From Przewalskia tangutica (taxonomy: Eukaryota > Streptophyta > Magnoliopsida > Solanales > Solanaceae): a stretch of DNA of 64,000 bases. The position numbers and the translations under genes are program-made. Positions 11,211-23,232 of this stretch are shown in pieces. Under the pieces are notes generated by a model that saw only the letters and a list, made by a program, of their open reading frames with translations, ran no database searches and was not told where the DNA came from. The DNA is taken from NCBI GenBank assembly GCA_029844215.1, contig CM056724.1:75907093-75971092 (forward strand), given 5' to 3'. Every line of letters starts with the position of its first letter. Positions within the stretch are counted from its first letter, which is position 1.

Positions 11211-12039
11211 CAGGATCGGTGGGTAGTTTGTCATCTTCTTTAGCTATGCGCCCTACGGGGAAGGTTGGATTAGAACGACTAAGGGGAGTGAAGCAGTAGA
11301 TGCAGGCATATCTTTAACACTCTAGAGTTTGGTATATGTGATAAGGTGAGTATACCTTAAGTGTTATGTTCAGATAGCATGGTGTAAATTGTGATTAGGA
11401 AATCATGGTTAGTTAACCAAGTAAGATTTAGGGGATAGAGAAGGTGTGAGCCTTAGAGTTTTATACGTAGAGACCTTAGAGGTAAGGCCATCTCGAGTAA
11501 AAGACGTATGTTTATGTTTGACCCTTATAGGAGTGCATAGTGCACGTGAGCTATGGTTGTGGGATAAGTCCCTGAGTAGTGTGGTATGAAAGAGGGTAGT
11601 TGAGCTAAGAAGACCGCTAGGTTTTCGTAACATAATTAGTGAAATTGTTCCGGTTCGGGGAGCAAGTGTTTTACGCGAGTGGGTCGGGTTGAGGCCACGC
11701 CATGGGTCAACCCGCGCATGTATGGTGGAGGGGTCAGTTTGTGGTGGTCCCGCCTTGTGATGGGGTCACGAGGGTGCTAGGCCCAGGTTTAGTTAACCAG
11801 CGTACGAGTTCGTGGATGTATTCGACCAGTAGTCGGGCCGATGAGGTCACCGCCTTATCTTTTAGCCCAAACCGTACTCGGTACTAAGTTGCAGACGTTA
11901 TATCGAAAGGTTGTAAGGCTGAACGGTGCCTACCTTCACATTATGACAGCATGGAGCCTGTGGTACCGCTTTTCTTTTTCGGAAGTTTTACCAGCAGGTT
12001 AAGAACTCAAAGTGAGTCTCAGACCACATTCGCCGCCAG

Positions 12040-12660
12040 CGGTGTGATTTCGTGGGTAGTAAGGATTGTTGTCTCCTATTGAGGGAGTGTTTTAGTAGCT
12101 ACCATTTCAGTATTCGGATGTCGCTTTATGACGCCTTGTAGGGGCGGAAGTGTAAGTTGTCGGTCGTTTGGCTTGATGTTGGCAAGGTTCAGATAGTTGG
12201 TTCAGGCTTGTTCCAACAGATCGTGGATAGCGAAGCTTATCTAGAAGAGGTTTTTGGCGGCTCGAGAAATCGTATGGATTATCGGCGACGACGCTTAGAG
12301 TTCAGTTGACGGTCGGTCTTCAAGGTACCACCGGATAGGTGCGATGAGCTTTGGAAAACAGAGGAAACTTAGCCCGAGTTACTGGGGCCTTTGAGTTCAT
12401 GTGAGGATAGGCGGGTTGCTTATATGTTAGCATTTGTCGTCCGACTTAGAGGCAAGACGACGGTCTTTCGTATTGTTATGTTCGGGAAAGTATCGAGATC
12501 CATCCGCAGTGTTCCCGCTAATGATGACCACGTTAGAGATATTAACCCCGAAGTTTTGGAAACCAAGCAAGAATAAATATGGTAAGAGTTCGAGTGACGA
12601 CCTCGTGGATCGCATGCGATCGGCATCGCTTTGTTGGGTCGCCGGAGTGAACCTCGCGGC
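12040..12660 (+). pseudogene. Integrase C-terminal remnant, internal 2
   Basis: The order of features matches the end of plant gypsy pol. First is an Asp-Phe-Arg-Gly stretch near 12045. Then comes Leu-Tyr-Asp-Ala-Leu-stop-Gly-Arg-Lys-Cys near 12125-12150. At 12363-12394 is a GPY/F-type stretch reading Lys-Leu-Ser-Pro-Ser-Tyr-Trp-Gly-Pro-Phe-Glu. Frames change between these blocks. The GPY/F module normally follows the integrase core and helps multimerisation or target choice. No chromodomain could be read with confidence, though 12540-12660 occupies its position. Confidence 0.6.
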
Positions 12661-12680
12661 AAAGTGACAAAAGTGGTATC
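12661..12680 (+). other. Internal copy of an LTR-end/PBS junction
   Basis: AAAGTGACAAAAGTGGTATC matches the junction of LTR end (GTGACA) plus PBS start (TGGTATC), but lies 180 bp before the 3' LTR. The same string is at 32612-32631 and 38568-38586, and on the minus strand near 62201-62219. Confidence 0.7.
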
Positions 12681-12826
12681 ATTTTGGTGATGATAGAGGT
12701 GTTTCCTCGTGGACTTGAAAAGAAGTATGTGCGCAGGTGTTTCTGTGGCCAGGTGTGGCAGGATTGTTCTCGTAAGTATAGTAGTGAAGACTATACTGGC
12801 GCACGTTTGTTTTGAGACTTAGAAGG

Positions 12827-12859
12827 AACATTCGGGACGAATGTTTCGGGCGAGGAGAA
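12827..12859 (+). promoter_or_regulatory. Hairpin and polypurine tract, internal 2
   Basis: AACATTCGGGACGAATGTT (12827-12845) is an eight-base stem with a three-base loop. GAGGAGAA then ends at the first base of the LTR. Confidence 0.75.
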
Positions 12860-15800
12860 TGTTATACCCCGTAGTTGCAGGGTATGTTAGTGAGGGCGTA
12901 CGTACGAGAGTACGACATAAATTTTGAAAAGAAAGAAAGATGTGAGTTTTCGACGGAAAAGTTTCCGGTTTTTGTGAAGAAAAAGGTTCGTTAATGGGAA
13001 TTGGATTCCCAGATTTGGTTTTTGGACTTCATAGATTATATTAGAATTTTGGGATTTTATTTTCGGAAATGGTCACGTGGGCCCACGGAGAAATTTACGC
13101 TTTGTGGGCCCGCTTTGTTTTTGAGATTTCTGATTTTGGATATTTTCTAAGACGAAATATTTTGATTTAATCGGGGCGACACGTGTCACCCCACGTGGCA
13201 CCTTGGCCGAAAGTTCTTGTGCACAACACCTTGTTAGAGTCGTTTTCGACTAAACGCTTTACATAACTTGCGAAGGAAAATTCCGCTATGTCATTTTTAT
13301 TTTTGCGGATTTTTCCGAGAGACGAACGTGTTGATCAACAAGAGGGCGCCACTTGGCACCCTCTCATCAGTGGACCTATGGGCAGAATGAGCCGAATCGA
13401 GAGTGTAGTTGGTAGGATATTTTGTGTGTTGATTGATAAAGTGGGACCCACACACACTTGTCCCAATCTTGGCCTTACACTTGCTATGCACTTGGCATGA
13501 TCTTGCCGTTGGTTGGCCTTGGTTTGTCCTATAAATACCCCTAAGTTTGAAGACTTCTTCATCCATTCCTATATTTCCTAAGTCTAAAATTCCTCCTCCT
13601 CAAGTGGTGTTTCGTCCAACACCCCTCTCCCCTTTGAGGCCTTGTGGCCGAGCTCCTTCCCCTCCTCGTCGAGAGTACCCCTAGTGGGTAGACGAGGGTA
13701 TACACCCCCTTGTGGTGTTGTCGCAGATATATACCCCCTCTGGTAGAAATACTCAAAAGTATTACATTATACCCAAATTACCTTAGTCGATACCTTGTAG
13801 TATTCCAAAGATACCTCTATACGTAGAGTCTGAAATACTACCGTATGTCCTTTTTGTCTCAAACCAAAACCCTAAGGAAAATCTCCATAGTTGGTTGGAG
13901 TATTAAGAAGTTGCGTAGAACTTCTAAGGGTTGTTGGAGCGAGTTGAGCACCCGAGTAGGAGCTAAGCTGCTAAGGATCGACATCTATACTTGGATAATT
14001 ATGGGCTTATCGAGGTAATTATCTTGTCCCTATTGTAATTGGAAATTACATGTTGTAAGATTATATAGTTGAAGTATACTATATATAGAATCAACCTAGC
14101 TTTGCGGCAATGTCTTTGACTTAAGCCCAATATAAAGAAAGAGAATCGAATCAGTAATTACATAGATCAGACATGAGACTTGGTAACATTCTTGTGAAGT
14201 AGAATTGTACACGCCCGTTAGATGTATAAACCCCCGTTGGTTGGCTTGATAGCGGCCTCGATAGAGAGAGATTTACGCGTTGCGGGGAGGTCTGAATTTT
14301 CTGTAGAATGTTCTACGATTAGACCTAGATGTTAATAAGCGCCTTGTGGCCTTATAGGTTGAAGTACTATGCGTGGCGCGATCTACTTGGCTTAAGGAGT
14401 AGCCGACGGTTTGAGGTACTTGGAGCGTTTTGCTATTAGTCGATAATCGTCGCGAGGTATGTGAACCTCTTCCTACCTTTTCTAGCATGATATGTGTATA
14501 ACTATGTAGTACGGTGACGCATATGTGTAAAATGCTTTGTGGTTTTAAAAGGTAACTGACTTGATGTGTGATAATAAAGAAGAGTTATACTAGCTTTATG
14601 GGAAGTTAGGTATAACGTTTTAAGAGAGGTAAAGAGAATGGTTTACTGATTTTAAAAGTTAAGAGGCTTAATCTTAAAAGATGAGAGACTTAACTTGTTT
14701 TACTTGGTAATTAACATTTTGTTAAAAATGTTGTAAAACCTCATTCGCGAGTAATGAGTACTTGATTTTAAAAGCAATAATGTTTTACTGATTTCGGAAA
14801 TCAGAATAAGTGTCGAACAAACCACAGCGCTTAATAAAGTGGAAATGTTTTGACTAATAATGTATTAGTAAAACCAGAGAAACTTCCATCTGCATAGAAA
14901 CTAAGATGAGACAAAATGATGTTACATTTCCTAGATCATGGTCGCTTAAATAAGATTGTTATAAACAAGAATAACCTACTCACGACGTATATATGTTTCT
15001 CAAATTGCTTTTAAAGGAGAATTATATCATTAAGTGATTAAAATTATGAACTACGAAACCTTTCGAAAATGAGAAACTTGAGTAATTGAAATTAGGCAAA
15101 CTTGAAACATTTGGAAAAGAATGTTGTTACTTGATTTTACGAAGAGAAGTGTTTTGATTTACTTCAAAAGATAATCACTCTATTTTCATATACTACGGGT
15201 ATTGTGTGACTTTTGTAAACGTAACGTATCTTTTAAAAGATAATGTATGAAGTACTTTGGGAATACATACTCGATCTTGTTAATCATATATTAGAATGTA
15301 CCTTGTGTGTATAACTTGATTGTGTTGGTTTGTGATAGCCTTGTAATACTTTCTTGTTGATTTGATAAGTAAACATGCTAGGATGCTACGTGTGTTAGTA
15401 TCTTGTGATGTTTTGTGTAAAGGGGGTTTTCCCTCGACTGCGCTTAAAGTTGTTTGACTCTCAGCCATTATGTTGGTATTGTACCACTCACCTTGACTTG
15501 TTTCCGAGGTTGTCGCCTACGCGGTAGACTCAGTGATCCGGGACCATGATTCGAGAATACCTCACGCGTCCGGGGATCCATGCGAACTACGGAGTTCCGT
15601 GTTAGTTTGCGCCCTTGTGGTCATGCGGTCTTCGTGGGCTACGCGATCGCGAGTCCAGGCGATTTACGCCGGATTAGCTACCCTCGATGCGAGGAATACC
15701 TCACGCGCCTATGAGGTTGGCCTACGCGAGCTACGAGAGTTCGGGCTAGACGCGACATTTGATCTCACGCGAGTGACCACTTTGATCATGCGACGGCCTA

Positions 15801-16549
15801 GACAGATATCATGATACGCTTTATGACCGTTAGTACTGCGGTGTTAGTAGTCGGTTATGCCTTCGCATTTACCCCGCATCGTTTTATTAGGACACAGTGG
15901 GACCCGTGTTCATGTGTATTTCGTGCTTTTATATCATAACCGCTATGGCGGTGAAGGTATTCCACGGGCATGATTGATGTTATGGGCGTGAGACCCATAG
16001 TTACATTTGAGTGATGACTTTGAGGCGCGAGTCCCCGACTTGACATGATCGCCTATTTATTGTGAATCGTAGTTTGGTTATCATACATGTCTCCCGCTTT
16101 ATAGACTATTATGATTTCATTTACTGATTTTCGCCACATACTTGGTACTGTTATCGACCTCCTTCGGGCCGCTCATGCCGCAGTAAAGGTACACCTGTTG
16201 ATCCTCGCCTAGTGGTCACGCCAACAGATGGGAATCTCCGCTCCGAGGCTTATCTTTTAGTATGTTACCCGAGTTTGTAGGTTCTTATACATTCAGTGGT
16301 ATGGCCCCTCCCCCGTCATAGTGGTCAGATAAATCTTAGAGGTGCAGAGAATGCCACAAGTGTGGTTGTAAGGATTAAACTGTTCAACTTTGTAATTATT
16401 TATATATATGCCGAAAGACGATTTTCTCTCAGGTAAAATGTGTCTCATTTCACATTTTGTTTCATGTATTGTTTTTATGTTCCATTGACACTCGATGTAT
16501 GACTACTGGGTGTCCGGTAGGCACGACCACGCCCGGTTCGGTCGTGACA
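12860..16549 (+). mobile_element. Chimeric LTR-2/LTR-1, 3' end of Complex I
   Basis: From 12860 to about 16231 it follows LTR-2, including the private words CCTAGTGGTCACG and CAACAGATGG. From about 16248 to the end it follows LTR-1, including GGCTTATCTTTT, TATGTTACC, AAACTGTTCAACTTTG and GTATGACTACT. LTR-2 has different wording in all these places. The switch lies within about 20 bases. The end is followed by the right ATAAA duplication. TATA box at 13530-13537. Confidence 0.88.
13530..13537 (+). promoter_or_regulatory. Chimeric LTR TATA box
   Basis: TATAAATA at the conserved LTR position, with an inverted CCAAT-like GTTGGTTGGCC upstream. Confidence 0.65.
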
Positions 16550-16554
16550 ATAAA
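16550..16554. repeat. Target site duplication ATAAA, right copy (Complex I)
   Basis: Directly follows the terminal TGACA at 16549 and matches 184-188. Confidence 0.85.
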
Positions 16555-18004
16555 GAGCCCTCTGCTTAGAATATTCTACAGAGTAGTCTAGACGTTGATA
16601 GACGTATTTGACTATTATAGGTTGATATTCTGCGCGCGACATATTCGACTTGGCAGGTGGATTTCGCCGAGGAGGTATGTGATTCTTCCTATCCTCTTGA
16701 ACATGATATTTTAAAATATATAAATAGTACGGTAGATGTACGTGTGTTAACTGAACTTGGTTTTACTCTGATGTCTTTTGACTTGAGTCTAAATAATAAG
16801 AACCTTGAAGTATTTCAAAGGAATTATGAATCATTTTTTTTAAAGAAGAGTAATACTTGGTTTTTAAAACAAAAAGCTTAAGAGTTATACTAGATTTATG
16901 GGAAGTTAGGTATAACGACTTAAGAAAGATAAAAGGAACAGTTTACTTATGTGTTTATGAAAGACTTGTATTATTTTCTGGAAAGTATGGTAAGATGGTT
17001 TGATGAGTAGACATATTATGATGCTACGTGTGTTTGTGTCTTGTAACGTTTGTATAAAGAGGTTATTCTTATTGTGCTTATGTTGTTTAACGATAAGCCA
17101 TTATGTTAGTATTGTACCACTCACCTCTTGACATGTTATACCGGGGGTTAAGTTGCCCTCCGATGCGAGGGATGCCTCATGCGGGTCCAGGGGACCTATG
17201 CGGAACTACGAGAGTTCCAGGTTAGTGTGCGAGGGATACCTCATGCGGTCTATGTGCCCATGCGGACTACGAGTTCAGGGCGATGCCGGCGAGTAGCTAC
17301 ACTCGACGCGGGAATACCTCACGCGCCTAGGTGACCTACGCATGCGATCGCGGAGTCCGTGATTAGGCTTGCATAATGATACTATGGGCGATTGACCTTG
17401 CTTCGATCATTCGCGGCCTATAAAAGACCTGTTACAGTTTACCTATTACTGCTCTTGTTTGTGATGTGGCACTATGTGCAGTTAACTCGGTTGTTTTCAT
17501 ACATACTCGTGAATTGGTTTTATAAAATGTTAAGGTTTTATATATGTGTATATATATCCAGTCTTTACGCTTCACATACTTGGTACTGTTATCGACTCCT
17601 TCGGGGGGCTGCGTTCATGCCGCAGGTAAAGGGAAGCAGGTAGCAGATCCTCAGTCTTAGGATCTTTACTCTGGTGTCAGGAGCTCCATTTTTCCGGAGG
17701 CTCGACTTTTGGGTATGATCTCCCTGTCATTGTAGATTTATGTACATTCAGGGTATGGCGGGGCCCTGTCCCGCCATAGTTGTTTACTTCCTTAGAGGTC
17801 TGTAGTCCTATTGTAAAGCTGGGATGTAACTGTCAGACTTGATGTATATATATATGCCGAAAGGCAACTTTTCCTCAGATAAACTGTTTCTCATTTCATA
17901 TTGTTTCATGTCTTGTTTTTATATTCCGCTGATTTCTCTGATGTATGACTACTTGGGTGCCCGGGTAAGGCATCAGTCACGGGCCCCGGAACGGGTCGTA
18001 ACAG
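16550..18004 (+). mobile_element. Host LTR H1, right part
   Basis: Continues the sequence left at base 188: the stretch through AGAATATTCTAC and GATATTCTGCGCGCGACAT follows the same order as in S and F3. It ends ACGGGTCGTAACA, a variant of the family end with TAACA for TGACA. Region 17155-17345 has three degraded copies of the ATACCTCATGCGG module. No gene. Confidence 0.8.
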
Positions 18005-20622
18005 TATGGACCCGTATGAGGTAATCTCCTCGCATAGGACTGGTCCGCCCCGCATAGGACTATTTCACCCGCATAAGCCCTACGGACTCGCATGAGGTAT
18101 TCCTCGCATCATGGGTAGCAGATCCACGGAATATGCAAATGCCACAAACCCGAGGAATGACCCCGTAACGAATAATATATCACTAGCACAACCGGCTATC
18201 ATACATAATATAAGCACTATCGGCTTATCATACATAACATAAGCACTACCGGCTTATCATACATAACATAAGCACCACCGGCTTATCATAATTATCATAT
18301 ACTCTCATTTTAGTTTACTTAAGGCACCAACATGTCATTATAAAATATGAGAATTTAACCCAAAGTACTATGTACTTCCATTCTTTTCAAAAGACTCTTT
18401 TTCATATAAAACCCCAAGATACTAACACCCGTAGTATCAAGGCTTGCCTACATTTCAAACAAGTCACTACACTTTTAGGAATACATTTTTAGGCTTCTAA
18501 ATCAAGTGACCCGTACTTTAAAACTTTAAGCAATTTATGCCTTTAAATCAAATTGCCCCTCCTTATTTCAAATCATTGGTCATTGTTTACATTACTAGAG
18601 AAAACCACTCCTTTAACCTTACATAAAGTTGTTATAACCAACTTCCCATAAAGCCGTTTTACTAACTTTATGCTTTAGAAACTACGACATCTTTAACCTT
18701 TCATAAAGCTGTCATAACTAACTTCCCATAAAGCCGTTATAACTCTTTATGTTTTAGACAAATTCATTCTTTTTTTTTAACCAAGATACTTATACTTTCA
18801 AATCAAGTTACATAACTTTCAAAAATACTTCAAGTCTCTTAACTTTAGAAATCAAGTTTCTTAGCTTAGAATATCAAGTTTCATAACTTAACATAGTTCA
18901 AGTAATAAATACTTTACACGTCAAGATGTCTTTATACATAAATTCAAGCAACCTATACTTTTCAAAAGTCAAGTTACTACACTTTCAAGAATCAAGGCAA
19001 GGATACTAAAATGGAACCGAGTTCCCTTAATTTACGTACGTCTATCGTACTATACATTTTTACAAGATTCATGCTCAAGAGATAAGAAAAGTTTCACATA
19101 CCTCTTAAGACTTAATCCACTTGCCAAGTTGAATACGCCACACGTAGAATGTCAACCTATAATGACCATAATACGTCCATCAACTACTAGCTTTCAACGT
19201 AGAATATTCCTAAGTATAAGGACTCTTAATTCTACGGAAATTGGGCAGCACTTCCTTTGTTTTTACGTACTTTTCCACCTTTTTTAAGGCCCGAAAATCA
19301 ATAACCAAACGCCACATTTAAGGCCCAACAATTCAGCAATACAAAGGGGATTACACGCCTTAACAGGACGTGTAAAATTCTGCCCCACAATTTATACAAA
19401 ACAATCCAATAATTAAGGCAATTCTCGGCTATAATCAATGTCTACAACAATGCCAATTTCTATTTCACTTCTTTTTCAATCCATATTGTCGTTCCAACAT
19501 GTTATATAGTCGCAACCAACTTTAACAACTATAATATCCTCTTTATATAACATGCGACGACTAAAACTAATAACTAAATTGGATTACAATCTTAAAGGCA
19601 AATCATGCTAGTTTCGGATTTTAGGCTTCCAAAATTCCATAACACTTATCAATCTTCATAATAAATATCACATGATCATTTCTAACTTATCATAACATGG
19701 AATCTTCAATTACAATAGCAAGATGAAGATATATACCTCAAATAAGCCCAAATATTATCCAAGACTTCAAGTCGATCCTTAGCAACATTTAGATCCTCTT
19801 CTTATGTTCCAATCCGCTCCAATCACTCATTAGAAGCTCATAACCAACTTCTCTTCAATTTCCAACTTCAAAGTTGAAGAACACCTTAGGTTTTCACCTT
19901 GCGACTAACGTGAAAACGTAGTTTTCCCGGAATTTTTCTATTGAGATATCCTTGTAATACCCTTAGGAACCTTGGGTTGAAGTATTGTGAATTATGAACA
20001 ACAATTGAAAAAATTTGTGTGGGAGAAGCCCCTATTGCCGAGAGCTCTTGAAGAGCAAGAAAAAAATGTGAAATTTTTCTAAGTGTTTAAAGCTTGTCTT
20101 GCTACTAGTAGTAATATGTATTTATAACACCATCAAGGGCTAAGATTGAACCAATTGGATGGCTAAGATTGGTCCACTATGTCAAGCCTCAACTTGCCCT
20201 TTGACTTGGTCCATTTTATCAAGCTAACATTTTGCTACACTTAGCCTTAATTTTCGTCCAAGATGATACATGTGGAGGGTGACACGTGTCGCCCTCCCAT
20301 TGGTCCATAACATTCCGTTTTCCCGAAATTTCCATAATTAGTCAAAATATCGAAAACCTCGTGGGCCCCACAAAACGTAAAATTTCTCGGGTGGGCCACA
20401 CGTATCCAACTCTGTAAATAAACTTTCATAATTCCAATAAGTTCTAATAGTCTTGAATAACAAATTTGAGAACCCAATTCTCATTAACGAACAATTTTCC
20501 TTCCCGAGGTTCGGAAGATTTTTCCTTTGGAAAATAATTCTTTCTTTCGTTCAATTTTTATAAGTCTAGTGCTCTCACGTCTATTCTTATAAACACATAT
20601 CCTGGAACTACGGGGTGCAACA
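18005..20622 (-). mobile_element. Reverse LTR R1, 5' part (truncated by H1)
   Basis: Read on the minus strand it starts TGTTGCACCCCGTAGTTCC at 20622 and runs through the promoter and AT-rich middle. It stops within the CCTCATGCGGGTCC module at 18005, where the H1 LTR ends. It therefore looks like an older LTR into which H1 inserted; its 3' remainder should lie left of the window. No coding sequence. Confidence 0.78.
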
Positions 20623-22019
20623 GTATCCTTGACTTGTTTTAAGAATGTCCAAGTTGGTTGAGTTAGAGAATTAACTCACTTGTTTTTAAAAGGATAAGAA
20701 TGCCTTAGTGCCTAAAGCATAAAGTTAGTATAACGACTTTATGGGAAGTTGGTTATAATAACTTTATGGAAAGTTAAAAGAATGGTTTACTCTAGTGATG
20801 TAAATAAAGATAAATGACTTGAAATGAAGAAAGGCAAATTGATTTGAAGGCATTAATTGCTTAAAGTTTTAAAGTAAAAAATCACTTGATATAGAAGCCT
20901 ATAAATGCATTTCTAAAAGGTATTGTGACTTGTCTTGAAAATTAGAAATGACATGATACTATGGTTATTAGTATCTTGGAGTTTTATATGAAAAAGAGTC
21001 ATTTTTAAAAGAATAGAAGTACGTAGTACTTTGGGTTAAATTCCCGGATCTTTCATGATACGATAGTGCCTTAAGTTAAAAGAAATGAGAGTGTATGCTA
21101 ATTAAGTCGAGTGAGAAGTTAAGGGGTTTCTTAACTTGTTTATGTTATTTATAGTAGCCGGTTGTGCTTGTGATATATTGTTCATTTTGGGGTCATTCCT
21201 CGGGCTTGTGGCATTTGCATATTTCGTGGATTTGTTACCCACGATGCGAGGAATACCTCATGCAAGTCCGTAGGGCTCATGCGGGTGAAATAGTCCTATG
21301 CGGGGCGGACCAGTCCTATGCGAGGAAATTACCTCATGTGGGTCCATACGTCATATGTGGGTGAAATAGTCCCAGGAGTAGGATTGCGTGATAATATTAC
21401 GGGCGGATGGCCCTAGGTTAATCACCAGTTTCCTATTTTTAAACCGGAAATGTATATTTTGTTACTCTCATTGTTAGTAAGGCACAATATATACTGTTAA
21501 TTTGATTATCATACATGTCTCCAGCTTTATTTTAGACTTATGATGTAAATTGCAGTATTTTCCAGTTTTACATACTTGGTACATATTGTATCGACCCTTT
21601 CTCGGGCTGCGTTCATGCCGCAGGTAAGGGTAAGCAGGTGGTGGATCCTCATTCTTAGGATCACTGATCAGGTGTCAGAAGCTCCATTTCTCCGGAGGCT
21701 TGTCTTTTTGTACGGTTTCCCTGATGTTGTAGATTTATGTACATTCAGGGGTATGGCGGGGCCCTGTCCCGTCACAGTTGTTATTCTTAGAGGTCTGTAG
21801 TCATATCTTGTGGATTGGGTTGTAAGAACACATATGTAATTGTTTTATTTTTGTGTTATGTATATTTCACGGAAGGTGGCTTTATCCGCTAGCCTGTTGA
21901 TATTTTTACTGCCTAAGTATTTATGAGTTTATGTATGTTCCGTTGCTATTCTCTGATGTATACCTGTAAGGGGTGCCCAGGTAGGGCACCAGTCTTGGGC
22001 CCGAGGTCGGGTCGTGACA
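20623..22019 (+). mobile_element. Forward LTR F2, 3' part
   Basis: Begins mid-LTR at CCTTGACTTGTTTTAAGAAT, matching 50419 onward in F6, and ends GGTCGGGTCGTGACA. It includes copies of the ATGCGAGGAATACCTCATGC module at 21240-21370. R1 ends exactly where F2 begins, consistent with R1 having inserted into F2. No gene. Confidence 0.78.
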
Positions 22020-22589
22020 ACCTTTCTGCATATATACCAAAAAGTCTGAACAGTTACATCCTTTACAAACCCAACTCACAACTGCACTACAGACCTCTAA
22101 GAGTTTTGACATAACAACTATGACGGGACAGGGCCCCGCCATACCTCGAATGTACTGCACTCTACACCGGCAGGGAACCATACCAAAAGATAAGCCTCCG
22201 GAGAAACGGAGCTTCCCAAAACGCAGAACTGTGACCCTATGAGCGAGGATCAACAACCGGTGTACCTCTACCTGCGACATGAACGCAGCCCCCCGAAGGA
22301 TGTCAGTACAACAAGTACCAAGATGTGAAACTGAAAATAATGTAATGAAATCATAACAGTTTATAAAAAATAGGAGACATGTATGATAACCAAACTACAG
22401 TACACAATATATAAGCAGTCATGTCAAGCCAGGGACGAATGCCCTCAAAGTCGTTACTCAAATATAACCATGGGTCTCACGCCCATAATATCAATCATGC
22501 CAGGGGAATTCCTTCCTCACTGTCGGTAGTCCATGATATAATATAACACCAATATGTATACATGAACACCAGGTCCCACCTGTGTCATA

Positions 22590-22825
22590 AAAACCGTACG
22601 GGCCAAGTAGGAAAGCCAACCACCAGATCCAGCCTGCATCATAAAGCGATCGGGGCACGGAAGCTAGCTACGAGATCCACTGCGTCAACAATCGACAGGC
22701 AAGTACGAAGCCGGCTACGGATCCATCCTGCATCACGAGATATGACCGGGGCAAGTACGGAAGCCATCTACCAGAGTCTGCCGTACCAAACTATGCTATA
22801 GAACTGACCGGGGCAAGTACGAAAG
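22590..22825 (-). repeat. Degenerate minisatellite in R2
   Basis: Units contain GGCAAGTACGGAAGC and CCAGATCCAGCCTGCATCA, near 22605, 22650, 22700, 22750 and 22807. A further unit lies across the insertion at 42465-42515. Complex II inserted inside this array. Confidence 0.6.
22821..22825. repeat. Target site duplication GAAAG, left copy (Complex II)
   Basis: GAAAG directly precedes the LTR at 22826 and is repeated at 42429-42433 after the terminal TGACA. The flanks join into continuous R2 sequence. Confidence 0.88.
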
Positions 22826-23224
22826 TGTTATACCCTGTAATTCCCGAGTATGTACGTAAGGACGTACGTAGAAAATTTGAACTTGAGAATTAGGCTTGGC
22901 CGAAATTTATTTGTTCACAACACCCGGTTAGAGTCGTTTTTCGACGAAAAGGTTTCACAGCATTCGTATGGAAAAATACCGCGATGTGATTTTTAATTTT
23001 TTCGGATTTTTACGAGATTCGAAACCTTTTGGCCAACGAGGCGACACTTGTCACCCTCTCACGCACACGTTAGCAGAAAAGGGTGGACGAATTGGCCTTG
23101 TTTGGTCAAGGGGTTGGTAGGATATTTTTGTGGTAGATGGATAAGGTGCACTTGGCAAGATCTTGGCCCTACACTTCCCTTGCACTTGGCAAGATCTTGG
23201 CCATTGGTTGGCCTTTGCTAGACC

Positions 23225-23232
23225 TATAAATA
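23225..23232 (+). promoter_or_regulatory. LTR-A1 TATA box
   Basis: TATAAATA preceded by CCATTGGTTGGCC, the family promoter arrangement. Confidence 0.65.

Larger units (their letters stand above)
189..16549 (+). mobile_element. Complex I: nested gypsy element with recombined 3' end
   Basis: A 16.4-kb insertion bounded by ATAAA duplications. Order: LTR-1 (189-3432), internal 1 (3433-6153), the first 459 bp of LTR-1' (6154-6612), LTR-2 (6613-10342), internal 2 (10343-12859), and a chimeric LTR-2/LTR-1 (12860-16549). The simplest history is a second element inserted into the 3' LTR of the first, followed by homologous recombination between the inner 3' LTR and the remaining half of the outer 3' LTR. 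That explains why a duplication matching LTR-1 flanks a structure ending in a mostly LTR-2 copy. Confidence 0.8.
22020..22825 (-). mobile_element. Reverse LTR R2, first part
   Basis: The minus strand matches the 3' third of the family LTR (compare F3 near 46000-46700). From 22590 to 22825 it holds several degraded copies of a roughly 50-65 bp repeat containing GACCGGGGCAAGTACGGAAG. It is broken at 22825 by Complex II and resumes at 42429. Confidence 0.8.

Noticed and set aside
189..16549. Cytosine deamination as the cause of copy differences
   Set aside because: Differences are mostly small indels and scrambles at CAG/CTG and G/C runs, not C-to-T or G-to-A transitions.
18005..20622. R1 and R2 as reverse-oriented cellular genes
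   Set aside because: Both are collinear with forward LTRs elsewhere in the window and have no coding signature.
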